Shown: positions 58,200-64,000 of the stretch, piece by piece
Numbering within the stretch: position 1 is the first letter of the stretch
Layout: each line of letters starts with the position of its first letter
Assembly (NCBI RefSeq): GCF_949987535.1
Contig: NC_080075.1
Coordinates: forward strand, 42,885,536-42,949,535
Origin: Balaenoptera acutorostrata
Taxonomy: Eukaryota; Chordata; Mammalia; Artiodactyla; Balaenopteridae
Length of the DNA: 64,000 bases
Direction of reading: 5' to 3'
The notes under the pieces: model-generated
The model's input: only the letters and a program-made list of their open reading frames with translations
Databases searched by the model: none
What the model was told of the DNA's origin: nothing
Translations under genes and position numbers: made by a program

Positions 58200-58335
58200 A
58201 TGCAAGTCCTGAGCTCAGCTGCCTTCTCTGTGCAATGGAAATAACAGTACTTTTCTTGCCCACCTAACAAGGAGTCTAGTGTACCAGCCATGAGAGTGCT
58301 TCAAAAAATCGGAAAGGGCCATATAAACCATGAGG
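58200..58335 (+). repeat. MIR SINE fragment
   Basis: gagctcagctgccttctctg, tgcaatggaaataacagtac and gagagtgcttcaaaaaatcg follow the sense MIR order. Confidence 0.6.
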
Positions 58336-58336
58336 G

Positions 58337-58378
58337 TATAATGATTACTCTCAAAGCTTATAATGATTACTCTCGAAG
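58337..58378. repeat. Short tandem duplication, 2 units
   Basis: taatgattactctcaaag and taatgattactctcgaag lie side by side, differing at one base. Confidence 0.75.
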
Positions 58379-58514
58379 ATTTCTCCTTGTTCCCTCTGGG
58401 TCTCAGTCTCTCTCTCTCATACTCCAAGACGGTTTTATTACTCTGCAAGGTTTTTCTCCTCCAGGGAACTTTACCAAAGGACCCAAGGACTAGATTTGAG
58501 AATAGAAGGAAGTA

Positions 58515-58645
58515 TAGAATTCACAGGGAATTTAGTGGTCTCGTAGTTTAACCCTTTCATTTGACCTGTGAGGAACCTGGTGCAGTCTAAATTTTTGGAA
58601 TAACTTATTTGATATCCCACAGTGTGTGAAACATAAGCCTAGAAA
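58515..58645 (-). repeat. MIR3-like fragment (possible)
   Basis: gaatttagtggtctcgtagt, accctttcatttgacctgtg and aggaacctggtgcagtct resemble the antisense MIR-core text with tttacagatgaggaaactg. Weak. Confidence 0.4.
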
Positions 58646-58678
58646 GAAAACTCACTTTTCTGACTCTTAGGCAAGTAA

Positions 58679-58978
58679 CCTTCCTCCTCTTCCCTCCCCT
58701 CCTCTTTCCTCCCTTCCTCTTCCCTCCCCTCCTCTTCCCTCCCCTCACACCTCCTCTCCATCTCTCTCCCCCCTTCCTCCTCCTCCTTCTTCCTCTCTTC
58801 CTCTCTCCTTCCCTCTTCTTCCCCCGCCACCTCCCTCCTCCTTCCTCCATCTCTCACTCCCTCTGCTCCCCCCCCCCCCCCCCCCCCCCCGCCTTCTCTC
58901 TCTCCTTCCAGCCATCCCTCCCTCCCTAGCCCTCAGCTCTCTCTATTCCTTTCCCTCTTGCTTTCTCCAACCCCCTTA
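58679..58978. repeat. 300-bp polypyrimidine tract with (C)23
   Basis: Nearly all C and T on the plus strand, with the unit ctcttccctcccctc repeated at the left and 23 consecutive C at 58868-58890. The complementary strand is purine-only over long stretches and can pair as a triplex or G-quadruplex. The open minus-strand frames here, made of R/E/G/K, are artefacts. Confidence 0.92.
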
Positions 58979-60089
58979 GCAGCCCTAGGTCTGGGGTAGA
59001 GATACAAGCCATTTGCTCTTAAAGCTCACTTTCACTTTGGAAGACAGAATCATTGTCTCAGAAACCCTAGGGTTTCTTCACTACAGAAAATTCACATTAA
59101 AAAAGTTAATTTTCTTTCCAAAGGAAAAAAGGCAGGCCGGATCAGCTCCTAGGGAGGGCATATCTACCTGCAGAGTGTGCCATTCTGTCACGCTATAGCG
59201 CTTTTGAATAGCTATTTAGTTGACTCATATGTAAATGATATTTTGTCCTCCCTCATTGCCTCAGCCCCCACTATTGACAATAATTTGATGGGATGTTTTT
59301 TGCCTCTTAACTTATCTATTTTCCAAGTTTTCATGGTCTGTTTGTAATAGTGTTTTTGGTTCTTCGCAGTAGTTTAAATTAAGTTTCTCATGTGGGTCTT
59401 ATTATACCTGAAAACTGCTCAGCTATTTGATGGCATAGTTGTAAATCCTCAATAAAAGATCTTTAATAATCAGTTGGCATTTATTTAATATACCACCCAT
59501 CTTATTAAATCTAACTCCTTGGATTTAATAAGACAGTTTATTGTATCTTTGCATCGGAATAGTGATGCTATAGTTATGCTTGAGAAGGCACTTTCATTAT
59601 AAACTCCTGTTTTTAGGCACTTATAATTTTCTCAAGTAGCACATTTATTTCAATGTGCGATCATTTTCTGTTCTCTTCTCCCTCCCTCTCTCCATTTGTA
59701 CCATTTTTCTCATTTTTTAAAAGTCTAATAAGAAAGTGTATCTCAAACTTCAGCGAGAAAAGCTGTGTCATTGGCTGAGAATAGCTGAGCAAATCTGTTA
59801 GGCTCTTGAAATCCAGATTATTATTTGTGCCTTCAGTCAACTTGATGCACATGTTGGTGAAGGAGACTGCTGGTCCTAGGATTATGCTCCTATAATGGGG
59901 GGAATGTTCTCCCAAGTGCCTTCAGGTGCATTTTTCCTCCTTTTCAGGGGTTTAAACATTCTTCAGCTTTCGCTAGTGGAAGGAAACTGAAGAATTGATC
60001 AGGCAGGAAACTGACCAGAATGGACTAGAATGGAGACAGACCTTCCAGCTCCTCACTGGCTGCTTTCCCTCTCCAGCCCACTCATGGTA
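58979..60089. other. Unrecognised, AT-rich sequence
   Basis: No gene or repeat family recognised. Between about 59200 and 59900 the sequence is AT-rich but complex, without simple repeats. Confidence 0.45.
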
Positions 60090-60650
60090 GAATGTGGGCT
60101 GTGTTCCACTGTCTGGCACTTTGCTCACTCTGCCTAGTTCACACCAGCTCATCCTTCAGATCTCAGAACAAGCCTCACTTCCTCAAAGATACCTGTTGTA
60201 ACATGTAGACTGAGTCCGGTTCCCTTGCTGTATATCTTGCAGAGTTAGAATGGGGCTCCCTTGCTTTAGAGCACATGTCTCATTTCCATTTATTACAGTC
60301 AGTGGTGCACTGGAGTGGGCTCATACTGTCTGATGAGAGCTCATTTTGTATATCTGTTCAGTTATGTATAACCAACTCCATGTTCAGTTATATCATCATG
60401 ATAACCTGAAAACAGTCATAGGGGGAGTTTGAATGGGCAAATGCTACAAATCAGAGCTAACTCCCCTGCCAACTCCCCACCAGAGAGCTAGTTTTTAAAC
60501 ATTCACCAACATAGCACTTACGTGATGATCTGTAAACCCTGTCTTCTCCACTAAACTATAAGCTCCATGAGAACGGGGACTTTGTCTATTTTAGTCTGTA
60601 TTGTATTTGAGTCATTGTATGGCATGTAATAAGTGGTCAAAGAACTGAGT
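60090..60650 (+). repeat. L2 LINE 3' segment, interrupted
   Basis: ttcacaccagctcatccttc, agatctcagaacaagcctca, cttcctcaaagatacctgtt, then after a ~160-bp unrelated stretch aaactataagctccatgaga, acggggactttgtctatttt and tggcatgtaataagtggtca. Sense L2 with a gap or insertion at about 60310-60480. Confidence 0.7.
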
Positions 60651-61094
60651 TTATAAAGAGGTTTGGGAATAGACAGAATCTTACTTAAACAAAGAGGCTG
60701 GGCCATTCAAAGGATCTTAATCTCACAAGATCAAGGTTCTCCATGATTTACCTCGAAGAGTAATTCATCCTGCACCAGAATCTAGCTTCCTAAGAAAAAA
60801 AAGATTCTTAGGTGTTCAGTTGGTCCCACTGGTGAAGTGGTTCATCAGAAAGCACTTGAAACTGTTCAGCCAGGTATAGCAAGGATAATTCTGGTTAGGC
60901 ATGCGAAGAGGCTGGATGATGCTCTCTGCCTCTTTTGAATTTATTTTATTAAAAAAGTCTCTTGTGTTCTGCTGGATAACTACATGCATGGGTTTCATGT
61001 TCCTGATTCTGAGAGAATGAGACATTTCCCTTCTACCTCCTCACCATGCTCCTACCTAGGCATTCACTATCTCTTTAGGAACTTCTGTTATCTA
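60651..61094. other. Unrecognised non-coding sequence
   Basis: Nothing recognised. Confidence 0.45.
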
Positions 61095-61285
61095 GTGAAA
61101 TAGTATCTGGACATGAGAACAGAGAGATCTGGGTTCAAATTTGGGCTATGCCTTGGAAAATGATTTCATTCTTAGAGCTTCAGTATCATCATGCCTGAAG
61201 TATAATACATTGTAAAATTATTACATTACATGAGATTAAACAATATGTGACGTTTTTGACAAACATAAAGATTATTGTTAGTGTT
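61095..61285 (+). repeat. MIR SINE
   Basis: Sense MIR: agtatctggacatgagaaca, gatctgggttcaaatttggg, cttagagcttcagtatcatc, atgcctgaagtataatacat and acatgagattaaacaatatg. Confidence 0.72.
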
Positions 61286-61675
61286 TAAACTTCTTCATCT
61301 TTTCTCTAAGACCTGGATTTTGACTTTGTCCTTGTAGTTGAAGAATGGATGACAGAGGGTTTAGAAATACATAGGGATGGCGCCGATTGCTTGGGTAGGG
61401 TAAGGGAAACTTATTAATATTATTGATTCATTAAAAACATTTCCTGTCAAGAGTTTCACTTTCTGTAATGGAGGACTGAGTAACTTGGAGATCCACCCAC
61501 TGAGAACAACTAGAAAAGCTGGAAAGGCATGGTAGAGCTAATAAGACAGTGCAAACTAATAAGGCTAAGATCTGGGAGAATAATGAAGCCTAGATAGGTA
61601 AGCCCAGAATTCGGAGCAGTGTTCGCCAGTGGCAACTATTGTAATCCTGGAAGAGGTTATCTGGAAGCTGAAAAG

Positions 61676-62013
61676 CTGGGCACAACTCTTTTTTTTTTTT
61701 TTTTAATTTTTATTTATTTATTTATTTATTTATTTATGACTGTGTTGGGTCTTCGTTTCTGTGCAAGGGCTTTCTCTAGTTGCGGCAAGTGGGGGCCACT
61801 CTTCATCACGGTGCGCGGGCCTCTCACTATCGTGGCCTCTCTTGTTGCGGAGCACAGGCTCCAGACGCGTAGGCTAAGTAACTGTGGCTCACGGGCCTAG
61901 TTGCTCTGCAGCATGTGGGATCTTCCCAGACCAGGGCTTGAACCCGTTTCCCCTGCATTGGCAGGCAGATTCTCAACCACTGCACCACCAGGGAAGCCCT
62001 GGGCACAACTCTT
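61676..62013. repeat. 15-bp target-site duplication of CHR SINE
   Basis: ctgggcacaactctt occurs exactly at 61676-61690 and 61999-62013. One base is ambiguous, since the SINE also ends in c. Confidence 0.92.
61691..61998 (-). mobile_element. CHR-type tRNA-derived SINE (shorter body)
   Basis: T-rich tail with (TTTA)n, tgtgttgggtcttcgtttct, tcatcacggtgcgcgggcct, and the antisense tRNA end with ccagggcttgaacccgtttc and ccaccagggaagccc. Same subfamily as the 54.96-kb copy. Exact 15-bp TSDs inside old L1/HAL1 sequence. Confidence 0.93.
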
Positions 62014-63321
62014 GACAGCCTCACAAGGCTAGGGGGAAAAAAAGAGTTCAGGGACTGCAAAGGAATGATAACTCAGGAAAAACACTAGGCTTTCTGTTGG
62101 GATAAACTGATTTTATACTTATTTGCAGAGACTGAAGCCCAGTTTCAAATCATCTCAATCTCCTATTGGAATAAGGTGAGCTGGGATGCTAGTACTTCTA
62201 GTTATCTTTCAAAAGCAAGTATAAATTCTCTCTGGAGAACAACTGTATACTCCTAATCCTGAAATTACTACAATAATTGTCTATATACAGTGTTCTGTAC
62301 TCTAGCAAAAATAACCAAGTGTATAAAGTATAAGATAATGTGATAAAAAATTAAGAGAAACAATATATAATATAAACAGACCAGAGAGGATCCAGATAAT
62401 GGAGTTATCAGTTATGAATTTTCAAATAACCATGATATATTGATATATTCAGTGAAATGAAAGATTGAGAATTTGGGGTATAAACCACTCAAATATTCTA
62501 GAACTTAAAATACAATGGAAATTAAGAGCTCAGTGGATGGAGTAACAGTGAATGGACACAGCTGAAAAGAGAATAAGTAAACTGTAATAGAAATAAAAGA
62601 AAATACTAAAAATCAAGCTTTGGGTATAAAAGAAGGAAATGGGGAAAAGAAAAAGAACAAAGAACAGGGAGAAAAGTTCTAAAGTATATAATTGGAAGTC
62701 CAGCAGGATGAGAGAGAGAGGATTGGGTAAAAGCAGCGTTCTAAGAGACAATGGCTGAGAGTTTCTCAAAACTGATGAAAGGTATTGAGTCATATATTAA
62801 AGAAGCACTCTGAACCTGAAGTAGAATAAATATAGTAAAATTGCATGCAGCACTAAACTGCTGAAAGCAAAAGACAATGAGAAAATCTTAAGAGTAGTCT
62901 AAGATAAAAGAGCAACAAGATTAACAATGGACTTTTCAACAATGACAGTGGAAGCCAGCAGTTAATGAATGGTATATTAAAAACACTGGAAAAAAAAGTG
63001 GGCACTTATAATTTTATATCCAGTGAGAACATCCTAAAAAATGAAGGCAAAATAGGAATATTTTTCCATAAGCAAAAACTGAGAGGATGTGTCACTGTCA
63101 GATCTATAATAAAGGAAAGTATAAAGGGTATTCTTCAATGATTTCACATTGAGAAATGAAAAGTGGAAATATGTGGATAGATATAAATAAATATTAACAA
63201 TAAAATAATAATGTTATGCAGGAAGAATAAATGTCTAGAATTAAAATACACCATAACAATAGCATGTAAGTTGGGGGTGGGAGAATAATGGAGTTCAAGT
63301 GTTTTGGGACACTTGAATTAC

Positions 63322-63788
63322 TCAGGAACAAGCAAAAATCCTCAACAAAATACTAGCAAACAGAATCCAACAGCACACTGATAGGATCATACACCATGAT
63401 CAAGTGGGATTTATCCCAGGGATGCAAGGATTCTTCAATATAAGCAAATCAATCAATGTGATACACCATATTAACAAACTGAAGAATAAAAACCATATGA
63501 TCATGTCAAGAGATGCAGAAAAATCTTTTGACAAAATTCAACACCCATTTATGACAAAAAAAACTTTCTAGAAAGTGGGCATAGAGGGAACCTACCTCAA
63601 CATAATAAAGGCCATATATGACAAACGCACAGCAAACATCATTCTCAGTGGTGAAAAACTGAAAGCAATTCCTATAAGATCAGGAACAAGACAAGGATGT
63701 CCACTCTTGCCACTCTTTTTCAGCATAGTTTCGGAAGTCCTAGCCATGACAATCAGAGAAGAAAAAGAAATAAAAGGAATACATGAAT
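63322..63788 (+). mobile_element. L1 ORF2 reverse-transcriptase fragment, 3' end missing
   Basis: Sense young-type L1 covering the RT core: caaaaatcctcaacaaaata, tgatcaagtgggatttatcc, tgcagaaaaatcttttgaca and cacagcaaacatcattctca. It stops at aaataaaaggaatacatgaa, before the FADD motif, 3'UTR and poly(A). An open piece (63575-63826) encodes [20 protein letters not shown] and [18 protein letters not shown], with a frameshift near 63560. Losing the 3' end is unusual for a retrotransposed copy. Confidence 0.85.
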
Positions 63789-64000
63789 TGGGAGATATAG
63801 TAGCCATTCTAATGGGTGTGGAGTGATATCTCATTGCGGCTTTAATTTGCATTTTCGTAATGATTAATGATGTTGAGCATCCTTTTATATGTTTGTTGGC
63901 CATTTGTATATCATCTTTGGAGAAATGTCTATTTAAGTCCTTTGCTTTTTCTTTGATTGGGGTTTTTTTTTGTTTGGTTGTTGTTGAATTGTAGAAGTTC
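63789..64000 (-). mobile_element. Inverted older-type L1 ORF2 segment, runs off window
   Basis: From tagtagccattctaatgggt the text is the reverse complement of the L1 ORF2 C-terminal region (gtggagtgatatctcattgc, gatgttgagcatccttttat, tttggagaaatgtctattta) and moves toward the L1 5' end to the right. It joins the sense fragment directly, so the two L1 parts are in opposite orientation. The right end lies outside the window. Confidence 0.82.

Larger units (their letters stand above)
61446..63300 (+). repeat. Ancient sense L1/HAL1 (5'UTR to ORF1 end), SINE-interrupted
   Basis: Decayed old L1 5' region: ggagatccacccactgagaa, ctagaaaagctggaaaggca. After the SINE it continues through ggttatcagttatgaatttt-like text, ccagagaggatccagataat, gacaatggctgagagtttct, ttatatccagtgagaacatc and ccataagcaaaaactgagag. 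The last parts match the ORF1 3' region, which in young L1s reads tttacagacaagcaaaagct. No open frame. HAL1 or L1M cannot be told apart. Confidence 0.65.

Noticed and set aside
58605..58857. Minus-strand open frames rich in R, E, G and K
   Set aside because: They are translations of the polypyrimidine tract, not a real basic protein.

Overview
This window reads as a nuclear chromosome segment from a mammal, most likely a cetacean. The main clue is a set of tRNA-derived SINEs of the CHR type: four long copies and one short copy. They sit beside cetartiodactyl-type L1 LINEs. I saw no BovB or Bov-tA repeats, which argues against a ruminant; a hippopotamus is not excluded. The assignment is an inference from repeat families.

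I found no host protein-coding exon, tRNA, rRNA or CRISPR array that I can support. All convincing coding similarity belongs to L1 retrotransposons or to a Tigger DNA transposon, and every one of these reading frames is broken. The window is best described as intergenic or intronic DNA.

Layout. 1-11.4 kb: mostly unrecognised sequence with ancient MIR, L2 and L1 pieces, a MER20, and three young 5'-truncated L1 insertions with exact target-site duplications (TSDs). 11.4-17.4 kb: near full-length L1 copy A, plus strand, heavily decayed. 17.4-29 kb: MIR, L2, MER5A and LTR-like fossils, and a Tigger element split by an L1. 29-30.8 kb: an older L1 whose TSDs enclose about 105 bp of non-L1 sequence, a probable 3' transduction. 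32.85-38.75 kb: near full-length L1 copy B, plus strand, with an endonuclease domain that is still open. 39.4-45.7 kb: an AT-rich fossil repeat, a 22-bp exact inverted repeat with about 780 bp between its arms, and MIR/L2/L1 relics. 45.7-49.5 kb: an ancient antisense L1/HAL1 with two CHR SINEs in it, then an L2 split by a Tigger and a MIR. 49.5-64 kb: sparse repeats, three more CHR SINEs, a 300-bp pyrimidine tract holding a run of 23 C, and an L1 junction of opposite orientations at the right edge.

Nothing here works as a pathway. The content is a stratified record of retrotransposition: MIR, L2 and DNA transposons form the oldest layer, L1M/HAL1 the middle, and cetartiodactyl L1 and CHR SINEs the youngest. 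The nesting gives a relative chronology. I did not find a new biological system; the most useful observations are the two likely 3' transductions, the inverted-repeat structure and the change of 5'UTR between L1 copies A and B.
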